This document shows, one piece after another, positions 42,350 through 51,278 of a DNA stretch of 64,000 nucleotides. Numbering within the stretch: the stretch's first letter is position 1; each line of letters begins with the position of its first letter. The position numbers and the translations under genes were made by a program. The DNA lies in NCBI RefSeq assembly GCF_019331805.1, contig NZ_JAHBBE010000004.1:1-64000 (forward strand), given 5' to 3'. The notes beneath the pieces were generated by a model. The model made no database searches. It saw nothing but the letters and a program-made list of their open reading frames with translations, and had not been told where the DNA came from. Source of the stretch: Bifidobacterium pongonis (GTDB lineage: Bacteria > Actinomycetota > Actinomycetes > Actinomycetales > Bifidobacteriaceae).

Positions 42350-43066
42350 TTATTGGAATGGTTGCCAGGGCGTTTCGTTGGCCGGGGTCACGTTCACGCC
42401 GGAGGTGACCAGGCAGTCCAATGCCTTGGCGTTGTCCGTCAGATCATTGTGGTCGGAACCGAGATCCTTCTCCAACTGTTCGACGGTGTAGCTTTTCGGC
42501 TTGACATTCTCTCGCCGTAGGCAGTCGACGGCGACGGCGCTGCTGTTCGTCGAGAGGCTTGGATTGCCGATCTGCAGTTTGTACACCGTGTCGATGTTCG
42601 TGATATGCAGCTGGTCGCATGTTATGAGATCCTCGCTGAGCTTGCTGGTCTGCTCCTGGGTCGCCTTGGAGGCATCGTACGAGGGGAGCGAGTACACGCC
42701 GCTGGAATACCGTTGCAATTCCGGTGCCGAATAGCCTTTGTCGACGATGCACTGCTTGTAATCCGACCAGGCACGTTCATAATCCGACCGGGAGACCTTG
42801 CCGTCGTTCTGCACGGCTCGTTCCAGGGCGGAACGCTGCTGGTCGGACATGGTGCCCTTGTCGGAATCGAGCAGGCTTTGGATGTAATCCTTCAAGGTCG
42901 GCGCGATCTTCGCGCCATTATTCTGCGTGGTCGCCGAGGATGCCGAGGAATCCGAGGAACCGGATTGGGAGGTGCTGCCTGGCGCGCCGCACCCCGCGCA
43001 GCCGGTAAGGGCCATACCGATGCAGAGTGCGAAAGCCGCCGTGCGATGCATGTGTCTGATGCTCAT
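42350..43066 (-). CDS. Lipoprotein of unknown function
   Basis: The 238-residue product has a lipoprotein signal peptide with lipobox LTGC (Cys23), followed by a Ser/Gly-rich linker (GSTSQSGSSDSSASS) and a mainly alpha-helical charged domain with cysteines in KQCIVDKG, ITCDQLH, VDCLRR and LDCLVTSG. AAGGAGG precedes ATG 43066. It is divergent from the response regulator gene and shares its 236-bp upstream region, so it may be controlled by that regulator. No known domain was recognised. Confidence 0.8.
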   Translation of the reverse strand: MSIRHMHRTAAFALCIGMALTGCAGCGAPGSTSQSGSSDSSASSATTQNNGAKIAPTLKDYIQSLLDSDKGTMSDQQRSALERAVQNDGKVSRSDYERAWSDYKQCIVDKGYSAPELQRYSSGVYSLPSYDASKATQEQTSKLSEDLITCDQLHITNIDTVYKLQIGNPSLSTNSSAVAVDCLRRENVKPKSYTVEQLEKDLGSDHNDLTDNAKALDCLVTSGVNVTPANETPWQPFQ

Positions 43067-43202
43067 GATGATTCCTCCTTGAATCCGGTTCCCGAACGGT
43101 TCGTGAATGGTTGACTGGATGTTTGGGTAACAGGCCGTCCCCCTGAAACAAACCTATCCTTCCATTATCGTCGGGATGGCGCGGTGAAGGCAACCGTGGA
43201 TT

Positions 43203-43241
43203 CCGCATTTGTGTAGGAAACGAAGTACACATTTGTGTAGG
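43203..43241. promoter_or_regulatory. Direct repeats CATTTGTGTAGG in the regulator promoter region
   Basis: CATTTGTGTAGG occurs at 43206-43217 and 43230-43241, 24 bp apart. The extended 13-mer CCGCATTTGTGTA (43203-43215) recurs inverted at 44325-44337 upstream of the adaptor gene. A second motif, AACCTATCCTT, occurs at 43151-43161 and 43264-43274. These flank the divergent lipoprotein and regulator promoters and are good candidates for binding sites of the LuxR-type regulator. Confidence 0.6.
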
Positions 43242-43302
43242 TGGTGGGCGTCCCGCAGAAAACAACCTATCCTTTCCTACAGGAAATCGATAGGGAGGGA
43301 CT

Positions 43303-43977
43303 ATGCCGAGGACCATGCCGAACGGATGCCGCAATGTGCCGAAGCGTATCGCGTTGGTCGACAATGACGAATTGGCGTTGCGCGTGCTGGATTCGCTTGT
43401 TTCCGATCATCTGCCGGGATTGTACGTTGCCTGGCAGTCCACGTCGGGGCTTGAAGCGGTATCCGAATGTTCCGGGCAGAACGGACATTATGATTTGCTG
43501 ATGCTCGATATGTCGATGGAGGATATGCAAGGCGCATCGGTATGCAGAAGGATCCGTTGCAAGAACAGGTATTTGCCGATACTGGGCATGACGAGTTTCT
43601 CCCTGAACAGGTATAGGAACGCCCTGATCGAAGCCGGAGCACAGGGGTTGGTCGGCAAAGAGGACCTTAACCGGATGGCTGGCTCCATGGCGCAGGCGCT
43701 CAATGGTGGGGTGATGGAAGGCTTCGAGACGCCACAAGGGGCGTACTACCGCATTCGGAACAGCACGGAAGGGCCGCGGTTGACCCCGACGGAGGAGACG
43801 GTGATTGAATTGGCATCGAACGTGGGGCTGCGGGATGATGAAATCGCCGAACGGCTGCACATCGCTCCCGCGACGGTGCGTAAGCATATGCAGAACCTCA
43901 CCAGAAAACTCGGATGCAGGACTTCACGCCAGGCCGTATCGCTATGGTTGCGTAACCATGAACACGATGGACAGTGA
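43303..43977 (+). CDS. Orphan response regulator, NarL/LuxR type
   Basis: The 224-residue protein has an N-terminal receiver with the acidic pair in LVDNDELALRVL, the phospho-acceptor Asp69 in LLMLDMSMEDM and the conserved Lys in GLVGKEDL. The C-terminal LuxR helix-turn-helix starts LTPTEETVIELASNVGLRDD; ATVRKHMQNLTRKLG is the recognition region. No sensor kinase gene is nearby. GGGAGG precedes ATG 43303. A small membrane protein gene follows 9 bp downstream, and then a MacAB-like export operon that this regulator probably controls. Confidence 0.9.
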   Translation: MPRTMPNGCRNVPKRIALVDNDELALRVLDSLVSDHLPGLYVAWQSTSGLEAVSECSGQNGHYDLLMLDMSMEDMQGASVCRRIRCKNRYLPILGMTSFSLNRYRNALIEAGAQGLVGKEDLNRMAGSMAQALNGGVMEGFETPQGAYYRIRNSTEGPRLTPTEETVIELASNVGLRDDEIAERLHIAPATVRKHMQNLTRKLGCRTSRQAVSLWLRNHEHDGQ

Positions 43978-43986
43978 GGTGCACGC

Positions 43987-44268
43987 ATGATGAACATTCG
44001 ACATCGGCTGAGTCATCCTTTCCGTTTGTTGTTGCTGCTGATTCCCATCGCCAATCTGTGCTCGTACCTGGTGATGGGCGATTTCTCCCATTGGTGGGTT
44101 CTGTTGCCAGCCTTGGCGCAGATTGCGTTGCTTGTGGTCGCATATTGGTATCCCAAGGTCGCGTTCTACGTCGATAGGATTTCGGATTTGGGCGGTGTTC
44201 TGACGTCGGAGAATTTGGATGATGACTGGAATATGTACGCCAGCATTCCCGTGAAGGCGACGAAATGA
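43987..44268 (+). CDS. Small membrane protein of unknown function
   Basis: The 93-residue protein has two hydrophobic helices (about 13-30, LLLLLIPIANLCSYLVM, and 36-55, WVLLPALAQIALLVVAYWY) with a short cytoplasmic tail. It begins 9 bp after the regulator stop codon with GTGAGGTG as ribosome binding site, so it is cotranscribed with it. It could be the input or accessory partner of the orphan regulator; no family was recognised. Confidence 0.75.
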   Translation: MMNIRHRLSHPFRLLLLLIPIANLCSYLVMGDFSHWWVLLPALAQIALLVVAYWYPKVAFYVDRISDLGGVLTSENLDDDWNMYASIPVKATK

Positions 44269-44324
44269 TGGCTTCGTCTCCCGTTTCACGGACGCGGCAT
44301 ATCCAGGCATATCCGGCGTACGCA

Positions 44325-44337
44325 TACACAAATGCGG
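44325..44337 (-). promoter_or_regulatory. Inverted copy of the CCGCATTTGTGTA motif
   Basis: TACACAAATGCGG is the exact reverse complement of the 13-mer at 43203-43215. It lies in the 181-bp gap upstream of the adaptor gene, which would make both transcription units members of one regulon. Confidence 0.55.
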
Positions 44338-44449
44338 CAGAAAGAAATTGCGCTCCATAACGGTGCGGCGTGATACTGGCTGAAAACAGGCAAGGAATCG
44401 TACGGCATAGACGACGTAGGCTTCACATGAACATCATCGGGGGACTGGC

Positions 44450-45532
44450 ATGAGCAAACAGGGGAGCGATTCGAAAAATGGTGGCAGATCGCGGAGAAGA
44501 GGCCTTACTTGGACGCTGTTGGCGGCCGCCTTGTCCGCATGTCTCGCAGTCGGAGCGTGTGCGCTATGGCTTCCCGACCGTTCTCCGCAGTTATTATCCG
44601 CGGCACAGGAGGTCACTTCCGCTCCGGCATCGGTCCAGGACTACAGCGGATCGCAGCAGGTGACGCTCGTGCCAACGGTTTCTGCCGACCGTGAGCTCAT
44701 CGGTAACGCGACGGGCACCGTGACCGATGACTGGTCCGCGGGTGGCCTTGCCTCCGGCAGAAGAGCCTACCGCGTCGACGATCGCTCCATAGTGGCCTTG
44801 AATACGGCGACGCCCCTGTATCGCGATTTGCAGACAGGGGATAAGGGCGATGACGTGCTTGCATTGAACAACGAGTTGAATCGACTCGGTTATAACAGTG
44901 TTCCGGATTCGAACACCTACTGGTGGGCCACGTCCGATGGGTGGCGCCAGCTCATGGCGGACAACGGGAACGCATCGGATGGCTCGCTGAAACTTGCGGA
45001 TACGATCTGGATTCCCGGCGATTCGGTGAACGTGGATCAGTGGAGTGCCGTCAAGGGAAGCGTGGTCGCCGCTGATGCCGCGGTGGGCAAGGTCCCCGGA
45101 AGCCTGATGAAACTTACCGTTAAGAACGGCGCGGCATCGTCCGAGGACCGCGTCGTCGTGACGTCCGGCGTCACGGGCACGTTGCCCGCGAATTCGACGG
45201 AGATGACGGACGGCACATTCCTGCAGCAAGTAGCGGGAACGGACGCGTATCGTTCGCTTTCGCAGGATGGGAAGAACGCTGGTCTGGATGCCACGCTGAC
45301 ATTGTCCGAACCGCTGCGTGCGCTAAGGGTTCCCGCTGGAGCGGTGTTCGGCATCAACGGTTCCGCCGGGTGCATCGTGCCGGAAACCGGGAAGGCCAAG
45401 GGGAAGCCGGTGCCGGTGTCGATAGTGGGTAGCGAGCTTGGTGTGAGTCTGGTCACTGTGGATGACGCGGATATTTCCACGATTTCGACGGTGCGTATCG
45501 GCAGCGGCTTGGATGCGCTGCGATGCGGATGA
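44450..45532 (+). CDS. MacA-like membrane adaptor with peptidoglycan-binding-like segment
   Basis: The 360-residue protein has one N-terminal membrane helix (about residues 21-44, TLLAAALSACLAVGACALWL) and an extracytoplasmic region. That region contains a PG_binding_1-like stretch (LQTGDKGDDVLALNNELNRL) and C-terminal beta-rich parts (LRVPAGAVFGINGSAGCIVP). This architecture is seen in Gram-positive ABC exporters with YknX/MacA-type adaptors. It is followed by an ATPase gene 13 bp on and a permease gene, so the three form one exporter. It starts at ATG 44450. The substrate is unknown. Confidence 0.8.
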   Translation: MSKQGSDSKNGGRSRRRGLTWTLLAAALSACLAVGACALWLPDRSPQLLSAAQEVTSAPASVQDYSGSQQVTLVPTVSADRELIGNATGTVTDDWSAGGLASGRRAYRVDDRSIVALNTATPLYRDLQTGDKGDDVLALNNELNRLGYNSVPDSNTYWWATSDGWRQLMADNGNASDGSLKLADTIWIPGDSVNVDQWSAVKGSVVAADAAVGKVPGSLMKLTVKNGAASSEDRVVVTSGVTGTLPANSTEMTDGTFLQQVAGTDAYRSLSQDGKNAGLDATLTLSEPLRALRVPAGAVFGINGSAGCIVPETGKAKGKPVPVSIVGSELGVSLVTVDDADISTISTVRIGSGLDALRCG

Positions 45533-45545
45533 TGGGTGGCGTCGT

Positions 45546-46190
45546 ATGCATGTCGAGATGAGGGGATTGGCGCATCGCTTCCCGGGGACGGATGTGCTGT
45601 TCGAAAACCTTGATTATACGGTCGAACCCGGTGTTACGGTGGCTGTGTGTGGTCCTTCCGGATGCGGCAAGTCCACACTGTTGTCGATTCTGGCGGGTTG
45701 GGAGAAACCGTATCGGGGTACGGTGATTCGCGAAGGTGTGGAACGCATCGGTTGGGTGTTCCAGAATCCGTATGGGGTGGCGGAACGCACCGCGTTGGAT
45801 CATGTGGTGTTTCCTCTGCTGGCGAAGGGAATGCGTCGAAAAGAGGCTGAGCCTGAGGCGTTGGGCGCCATGGACCTGTTCGATCTGGCCTATGCCGCGG
45901 ACCGTCGTTTCTCGGATCTCTCCGGTGGTGAGGCGCAACGTTTGATGCTGGCTCGCGCGGTGTGCTCAAGGCCGGATATGCTGCTCGTCGACGAGCCGAC
46001 GGCGCAGTTGGATACACGTACGGCGCATTCCGTAAGCCACGTGCTGGGCAATCTTGCCGGGCAGGGGATGATCGTGCTGGTGGCCACCCATGATCCGGAT
46101 ACGCGCGATGCGTGTGATTGCGTGCTCGATCTGGCGGACTATGCGCCGGGCGGCAAACGGTCCGGTGAGACGGAAGGCGAACACGCATGA
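45546..46190 (+). CDS. ABC transporter ATP-binding protein
   Basis: The 214-residue ATPase has Walker A (CGPSGCGKSTLLS), Q-loop (GWVFQNPYGVAERTALDHV), signature (DLSGGEAQRLMLARA), Walker B (MLLVDEPTAQLD) and the H-loop His (VATHDPD). It groups with LolD/MacB-type ATPases. I chose ATG 45546, because upstream codons overlap the adaptor gene. It ends with ATGA, overlapping the permease start. Confidence 0.92.
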   Translation: MHVEMRGLAHRFPGTDVLFENLDYTVEPGVTVAVCGPSGCGKSTLLSILAGWEKPYRGTVIREGVERIGWVFQNPYGVAERTALDHVVFPLLAKGMRRKEAEPEALGAMDLFDLAYAADRRFSDLSGGEAQRLMLARAVCSRPDMLLVDEPTAQLDTRTAHSVSHVLGNLAGQGMIVLVATHDPDTRDACDCVLDLADYAPGGKRSGETEGEHA

Positions 46191-47269
46191 GAGTATGGTC
46201 GGTGGTTTCCGAAGCGATGCGCAACATCGGCAGCGGGGTCAGTCGCGCGTTTACGATGTTCCTCGTGGTGTTGGTAGCCGGCACGCTTTTGGGCGGCTAT
46301 GAGGCGATGAACGTGACCGGGTTGGAATCCGAGGCGAGCGAACGTATCCGTTCCGATGCCGATGTGAAATCCATCGTCGGCGGCGACGTCGATGGCGGTG
46401 CCTGCGATCGGCTTGCCGACGCGCTCGGCGGCGGTACCTCGGCTGGGGCGATGCGTGCCGCTTCCCGCATCATTATGCAGGCCACGCCGGGCAAAGACGT
46501 CACATCATATGAAGTGACTTCAGGCATGTTGCGCCTGATCGTTTCGGGAACGGATGGCGCGAAGGCCGACGCTTCCGGAGTGTGGATCTCATCCGATGTG
46601 GCTGGGGACTTCGGTTTGGCTCGCGGAAGCCTGATGCGTACCGGTGCCGGTACGGTGCGTGTGGCCGGTGTATTCGATTGGCCCAATGATGGGCGTGACA
46701 CGCGGTTCGCCTACGCGGTGATCGTCCCTGTTTCCTCCGATGCGGGCACGTTCAACGAATGCTGGGTCAAGCAATGGCCGCAAAGCGAACAGTCGGAGAG
46801 CTTGCTGTACTCCACGTTGGTGGTGTCGGGTAGCGGCGGCGGTGGCGCCGGTGTGACGCAGGTGAACAGGGGATTCGACGCCCGTTATAATGCGTGGGCT
46901 TCGTATATGAATCGGCAGACCAGATGGATGCCGTGGATAGGCTTTGCCGTCGGTGTGCTCGTTGGTGCGATTGCGGTGAGACGTCGCCGTTTGGAGTATG
47001 CCGGGGCGTTGCATTCCGGTCAAGGTAAAGGCTCGCAATTGTTGGGCATCATGATCGAGACGAGTATCTGGTCAGGGTCCGCAACGTTGTGTTCATGCGT
47101 ACTGCTTGCCGCATACTGTGCGCGTATGGGCGGTTCCGACCCGGTCGGTGTGCTGTTGGGGGCGGCACGTTCGCCGCTGTCGATGTTCGCCGGTTCGGTG
47201 GTAGCGGCCGTGGCGGCGGGCGCGTTCGTTCGGCAAAGCCAGTTGTTCAGGTATTTCAAGCGGCGCTGA
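46187..47269 (+). CDS. ABC transporter permease, divergent MacB-like
   Basis: The 360-residue protein has a helix near the N-terminus (about 19-38, SRAFTMFLVVLVAGTLLGGY), a large extracytoplasmic domain and three C-terminal helices (about 250-268, 287-308 and 325-345). This is the four-helix MacB/FtsX topology, but the sequence lacks an obvious FtsX signature. It overlaps the ATPase gene by 4 bp. With the adaptor and ATPase it completes a tripartite exporter that may remove antimicrobial peptides or envelope-stress compounds. Confidence 0.82.
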   Translation: MRVWSVVSEAMRNIGSGVSRAFTMFLVVLVAGTLLGGYEAMNVTGLESEASERIRSDADVKSIVGGDVDGGACDRLADALGGGTSAGAMRAASRIIMQATPGKDVTSYEVTSGMLRLIVSGTDGAKADASGVWISSDVAGDFGLARGSLMRTGAGTVRVAGVFDWPNDGRDTRFAYAVIVPVSSDAGTFNECWVKQWPQSEQSESLLYSTLVVSGSGGGGAGVTQVNRGFDARYNAWASYMNRQTRWMPWIGFAVGVLVGAIAVRRRRLEYAGALHSGQGKGSQLLGIMIETSIWSGSATLCSCVLLAAYCARMGGSDPVGVLLGAARSPLSMFAGSVVAAVAAGAFVRQSQLFRYFKRR

Positions 47270-47324
47270 CGTGTAATGGAGTGAGCGTTGGAACACGGCT
47301 GATTCCACGGCGACACTACTTTTG

Positions 47325-47335
47325 GTCAGCTTGAC
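47325..47335. promoter_or_regulatory. Candidate NrtR operator GTCA-GCT-TGAC
   Basis: A palindrome GTCA-N3-TGAC lies 58 bp upstream of the nrtR start and abuts TATAAA (47336-47341), a possible -10 element. Autoregulation by the NAD regulator would fit. The match to a known NrtR consensus could not be checked. Confidence 0.35.
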
Positions 47336-47393
47336 TATAAATGGTGTTACGCTGTTCCGCAGCAGGGAAAGACCCCGCTTTGAAAGGAACGGC

Positions 47394-48173
47394 ATGGGCA
47401 TCGGCAACGTTTCGGAAAGACGCTTGGCACAACCGGGAATCGGCGTCTCCGTGGTGATTCTCGCGCTCGGCCCGCATGGCGACAGTGCGGCCAACGGAAG
47501 CAGCCGTCTGTGGCTACCACTGGTTCGCCGCGTCAGACAGCCCTTCATGGGGTGCTGGGCATTGCCGGGCGGCGACCTGCGCGTAGGGCATTCCCTGGAG
47601 GAATCGGCGTTCAAGGCATTGGAATCCACCACCGAACTGCATCCGAAATATCTCGAACAGCTCTACACGTTCGGCGACCCCTCACGGTCGAGCGGCGGGC
47701 TTCCCATGGTCTCCATCGTGTATTGGGCGCTCGTCGGCGAAGCGGAAACCAAGGATTTCGCCGAAGTGGACAACGTCAAATGGTTCCCCGTCGACGATCT
47801 GCCGGAACTCGCCTTCGACCATCGCCGCATCATCGACTACGCCCTATGGCGCTCGCGCAGCAAACTCGAATACCCCGACATCGCCACCAAACTCGTCGGC
47901 GAGGAATTCACCCTCAGCCAGTTGCACGACGTATATGAGGCGGTCACCGGGCAACCGCTCGATCTGGCGAACTTCCGCAGGAAAATGCTCGCCTCCGGGC
48001 ACTTGGAGGACACCGGCAGGAAACTGCACGTGGGGCGCAGCCGTCCTGCGACCATATACCGGTACCGGCACGACGACGAAGCTCGCATGGAATTCGCATT
48101 CCCCGCGGCAACGGAACGCAGGAAACCGGAACCCCGGCCGGACGACGCGCTATCCGCGCTCATGCCGTCGTGA
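47394..48173 (+). CDS. nrtR: NrtR-type transcriptional regulator of NAD biosynthesis
   Basis: The 259-residue protein has an N-terminal Nudix fold (GIGVSVVILALGPHGD, CWALPGGDLRVGHSLEES) and a C-terminal winged helix (EFTLSQLHDVYEAVTGQPLD and FRRKMLASGHLEDTGRK). In place of the catalytic REUxEExGU part of the Nudix box it has ALESTTEL, so it should bind ADP-ribose-type ligands without hydrolysis, as NrtR repressors do. It heads the nadA-nadB-nadC-nifS operon. GAAAGGAA precedes ATG 47394; the frame extends upstream to 47322. Confidence 0.9.
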   Translation: MGIGNVSERRLAQPGIGVSVVILALGPHGDSAANGSSRLWLPLVRRVRQPFMGCWALPGGDLRVGHSLEESAFKALESTTELHPKYLEQLYTFGDPSRSSGGLPMVSIVYWALVGEAETKDFAEVDNVKWFPVDDLPELAFDHRRIIDYALWRSRSKLEYPDIATKLVGEEFTLSQLHDVYEAVTGQPLDLANFRRKMLASGHLEDTGRKLHVGRSRPATIYRYRHDDEARMEFAFPAATERRKPEPRPDDALSALMPS

Positions 48174-48264
48174 CATACCACGACGAACACCATCGGAATT
48201 TCGGTACGGCACACAACCGCGCCATACCAGCAACATCGTGAACACCATATGAAAGGAACGCAGC

Positions 48265-49545
48265 ATGACTGCAACACTCTCCTCGCCGTCCGTTGACGAG
48301 ATCATCGCCAAGCTCGGCGCGCAAAGCACCTGTGACGCCGGACTCACCCAGGATCCGTGGCATTTCGACACCACCAAGCCGAGCTACGGGCCCGGCGCAT
48401 CCATGTTCGACCCGCTGCCGAGCAACGCCCCCAGACAGCAGGTGCTTCCGGAGGAATACCGCAACGCCTCCGACGAGGAACTGCAGGAACGCATCAAAGC
48501 GGCCAAATCCCGCCTCGGCAAGAAGCTGCTGATCCTGGGCCACTTCTACCAGCGTGATGAGATCATCGGCCACGCCGACTTCGTAGGCGACTCCTTCCAA
48601 CTCGCCAAGAACGCCACCGAACGTCCCGACGCCGACCATATCGTCTTCTGCGGCGTGCACTTCATGGCCGAAACCGCCGACATCCTCTCCACGCCCGAAC
48701 AGACCGTGACCCTGCCGAACCTCTCCGCAGGTTGCTCCATGGCCGACATGGCCAACATCGACCAGGTCGAGGAATGCTGGCAGCAGCTCGGCGACATCTG
48801 CGGCACCAAGCCCGGTTCCGATGGCCGCCAACAGATCGTGCCCGTCACCTATATGAATTCGTCCGCCGCGCTGAAGGCGTTCTGCGGGCGCAATGGCGGC
48901 ATCGTATGCACGTCCTCCAACGCGCACGCCGTACTCGAATGGGCGTTCGCCCGCGGCAAGCGCGTCCTGTTCTTCCCCGACCAGCATCTGGGCCGCAACA
49001 CCGCCCGCGCCATGGGCATTCCGCTGGAGCAGATGCCGCTGTGGGATCCGTTCAAGCTCGCCGGCGGCGCCGAAGACCCGGCCGTGTACGCCAACGCCAA
49101 GATGATCCTGTGGAAGGGCTTCTGCTCCGTGCACCAGCGCTTCACCGTCGAACAGATCGAACGCGCCCGCAAGGCGTATCCGGGCGTGAAGGTCATCGTC
49201 CACCCCGAATGCGCGATGGACGTGGTCGATGCCGCCGACGGCACAGGCTCCACCGCCTACATCGTCAAGGAAATCGCCAACGCCCCGGCCGGATCCGCCG
49301 TGGCGGTCGGCACCGAAATCAACCTGGTGAACCGTCTGGCCGCGCAATACCCCGACAAGACCGTGTTCTGCCTCGACCCGGTGGTCTGCCCGTGCTCCAC
49401 CATGTACCGCATCCACCCGGCCTACCTCGCATGGGCGTTGGAGAACATCGAACAGGGCAACATCGTCAACCGCATCACCGTGGATGACGACACCGCGCGT
49501 GACGCCAAAATCGCCCTGCAGCGCATGCTGGAGGTGCACCCGTGA
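48265..49545 (+). CDS. nadA: Quinolinate synthase A
   Basis: NadA condenses iminoaspartate with dihydroxyacetone phosphate to quinolinate using a [4Fe-4S] cluster. The 426-residue protein has the cluster cysteines in LPNLSAGCSMADMA, VIVHPECAMDVVD and DPVVCPCSTMYRI, plus KLLILGHFYQRDEIIGHADF and FCGVHFMAETADIL. It is longer than the Thermotoga or E. coli enzymes (about 300-350) through insertions. GAAAGGAA precedes ATG 48265. The gene ends overlapping the nadB GTG. Confidence 0.96.
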   Translation: MTATLSSPSVDEIIAKLGAQSTCDAGLTQDPWHFDTTKPSYGPGASMFDPLPSNAPRQQVLPEEYRNASDEELQERIKAAKSRLGKKLLILGHFYQRDEIIGHADFVGDSFQLAKNATERPDADHIVFCGVHFMAETADILSTPEQTVTLPNLSAGCSMADMANIDQVEECWQQLGDICGTKPGSDGRQQIVPVTYMNSSAALKAFCGRNGGIVCTSSNAHAVLEWAFARGKRVLFFPDQHLGRNTARAMGIPLEQMPLWDPFKLAGGAEDPAVYANAKMILWKGFCSVHQRFTVEQIERARKAYPGVKVIVHPECAMDVVDAADGTGSTAYIVKEIANAPAGSAVAVGTEINLVNRLAAQYPDKTVFCLDPVVCPCSTMYRIHPAYLAWALENIEQGNIVNRITVDDDTARDAKIALQRMLEVHP

Positions 49546-51278
49546 TCGTCGTGATCGGCGCCGGCATCGCCGGATTGTCCGCGGCGCTCGCGGCCGCGGG
49601 GGATGGGCGCTTGGGGGAGGAAGGGCTTACCGCGTACGGGAACGCCAGTATCGCCGGTGGTGTCGCTTCGGATGAGGTGCTGCTCGTCTGCAAGGACGAA
49701 TTCGTGGAATCCAACACCTACCATGCCCAAGGCGGCGTGGCGTGCGCCATCTTCAGCGACGACAACCCGCAGCTGCACTCCGAGGACACCATGGCGGCCG
49801 GGCATGGCCTGTGCGACCGCACCGCCGTCGACGTGCTCACCGACGAGGGCGCACGCCGCGTGCGCGAACTCATCGCCGCCGGATGGCGCGTGGACCGTGC
49901 CGACGACGGGTCGGTGCTGCGCGGGCTCGAAGCCGCGCACTGCCGTTCCCGCGTGGTGCATGCCGGAGGCGACGCCACCGGCAAGGTGCTCGAACTGGAC
50001 GTGAGCGCCATGGTTCGGCGCAACCCGCGCATCCATGTGCTCGAACACGCGTTCCTGGACGATCTGATCGTGCGTGACGGGTGTGTCGCCGGCGTGCGGC
50101 TTACCGTGCGGGGCGCGGACGGCGAAGCCGAAACGCGCACGGTCGACGCCGCGCGTGTGATCCTCGCCACGGGCGGTGCCGGGCGACTCTACCCGTACAC
50201 CACCAATCCCGCCGTGGCCACCGGTGACGGCTTGGCCGCCGCGCTGCGGGCCGGAGCGCAGGTCGCCGACCTGGAGTTCTACCAGTTCCACCCCACGGCC
50301 ATGGCCATAGGCGAGCATTTCCTCGTCTCCGAAGCCGTCCGTGGCGAAGGTGCGGTGCTGCTCGACGAGCATGGGCACCGTTTCATGACCGACGTGGACC
50401 CCCGGGCCGAACTCGCCCCGCGCGACGTGGTGGCCCGAGCCAACTTCCGCACCATGCAGGCGCAAGGCGGCAAGCCGGTTATGCTCGACGTCTCGCCCAT
50501 GGCCAAGGAGAACCCCGATCTGGCCGCGTTCCTGCGCCACCGTTTCCCGACCATCGACGCCTACACGCGTTCCCTCGGCTTCGACTGGAGCAAGGAGCCG
50601 ATTCCGGTCGCCCCCGCCGCGCACTACTGGATGGGCGGCATCCGCACCGACCTGTTCGGACGGTCCAGCATCCCCGGCCTGTATGCCGCGGGCGAATGCG
50701 CGCGAACCGGCGTGCAGGGCGCGAACCGTCTCGCCTCCAACTCACTGCTCGAAGGACTCGTCTACGGGTATCGCGCGGGACTTGCCGCGGTGCGCGACGC
50801 GGACGGTACCGTATGGCAGCCGCAAAGCCTTGACAACAGTGCGATCGAGGGTCTGCCGGTCGCCCAGGAGCCGATGGTGCTGGATATGCCGGGCCATGAC
50901 GGTGGCAACGGTGGCAGCGACAACGTTAACGGCAGCATGGATGCGGGCGTATGGGACCGCGAGCGCATCGAGAACGAAATGTGGAAGCATGTCGGCGTGC
51001 TTCGTGACCATGACGGCCTGAACGTTGCCGTCACGGACCTTGCCGAGGCGCTCGCCGGGGCGAACGCCGTAGTGCCCGGCATGTCAGGCGCCGGTTCGTA
51101 TGCCGATCGCATCGCCGTGCTGGAGAACCGTAATCTGCTCACCGTCGGGTATGTCGAAGCGGTTGCCGCGTTGAACCGTTGCGAATCGCGCGGCGCGCAC
51201 ACGCGTACCGATTATGCGGCGATCAATCCGACCATCGCCCATTCCATCGCCTACCGTCTGAAAGGAGTGCCATGCTGA
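49542..51278 (+). CDS. nadB: L-aspartate oxidase
   Basis: The 578-residue flavoprotein oxidises L-aspartate to iminoaspartate, the substrate of NadA. The FAD-binding N-terminus is VIGAGIAGLSAALAAA. The fumarate-reductase-type motifs YHAQGGVACAI, HPTAMAIGEHFLVSEAVRGE and AHYWMGGIRTDLFGRSSIPG, then LYAAGECARTGVQGANRLASN, are all present. GTG 49542 overlaps the nadA stop. The C-terminal helical domain is shorter and more diverged than the FAD core. A 7-bp overlap leads into nadC. Confidence 0.96.
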   Translation: MIVVIGAGIAGLSAALAAAGDGRLGEEGLTAYGNASIAGGVASDEVLLVCKDEFVESNTYHAQGGVACAIFSDDNPQLHSEDTMAAGHGLCDRTAVDVLTDEGARRVRELIAAGWRVDRADDGSVLRGLEAAHCRSRVVHAGGDATGKVLELDVSAMVRRNPRIHVLEHAFLDDLIVRDGCVAGVRLTVRGADGEAETRTVDAARVILATGGAGRLYPYTTNPAVATGDGLAAALRAGAQVADLEFYQFHPTAMAIGEHFLVSEAVRGEGAVLLDEHGHRFMTDVDPRAELAPRDVVARANFRTMQAQGGKPVMLDVSPMAKENPDLAAFLRHRFPTIDAYTRSLGFDWSKEPIPVAPAAHYWMGGIRTDLFGRSSIPGLYAAGECARTGVQGANRLASNSLLEGLVYGYRAGLAAVRDADGTVWQPQSLDNSAIEGLPVAQEPMVLDMPGHDGGNGGSDNVNGSMDAGVWDRERIENEMWKHVGVLRDHDGLNVAVTDLAEALAGANAVVPGMSGAGSYADRIAVLENRNLLTVGYVEAVAALNRCESRGAHTRTDYAAINPTIAHSIAYRLKGVPC

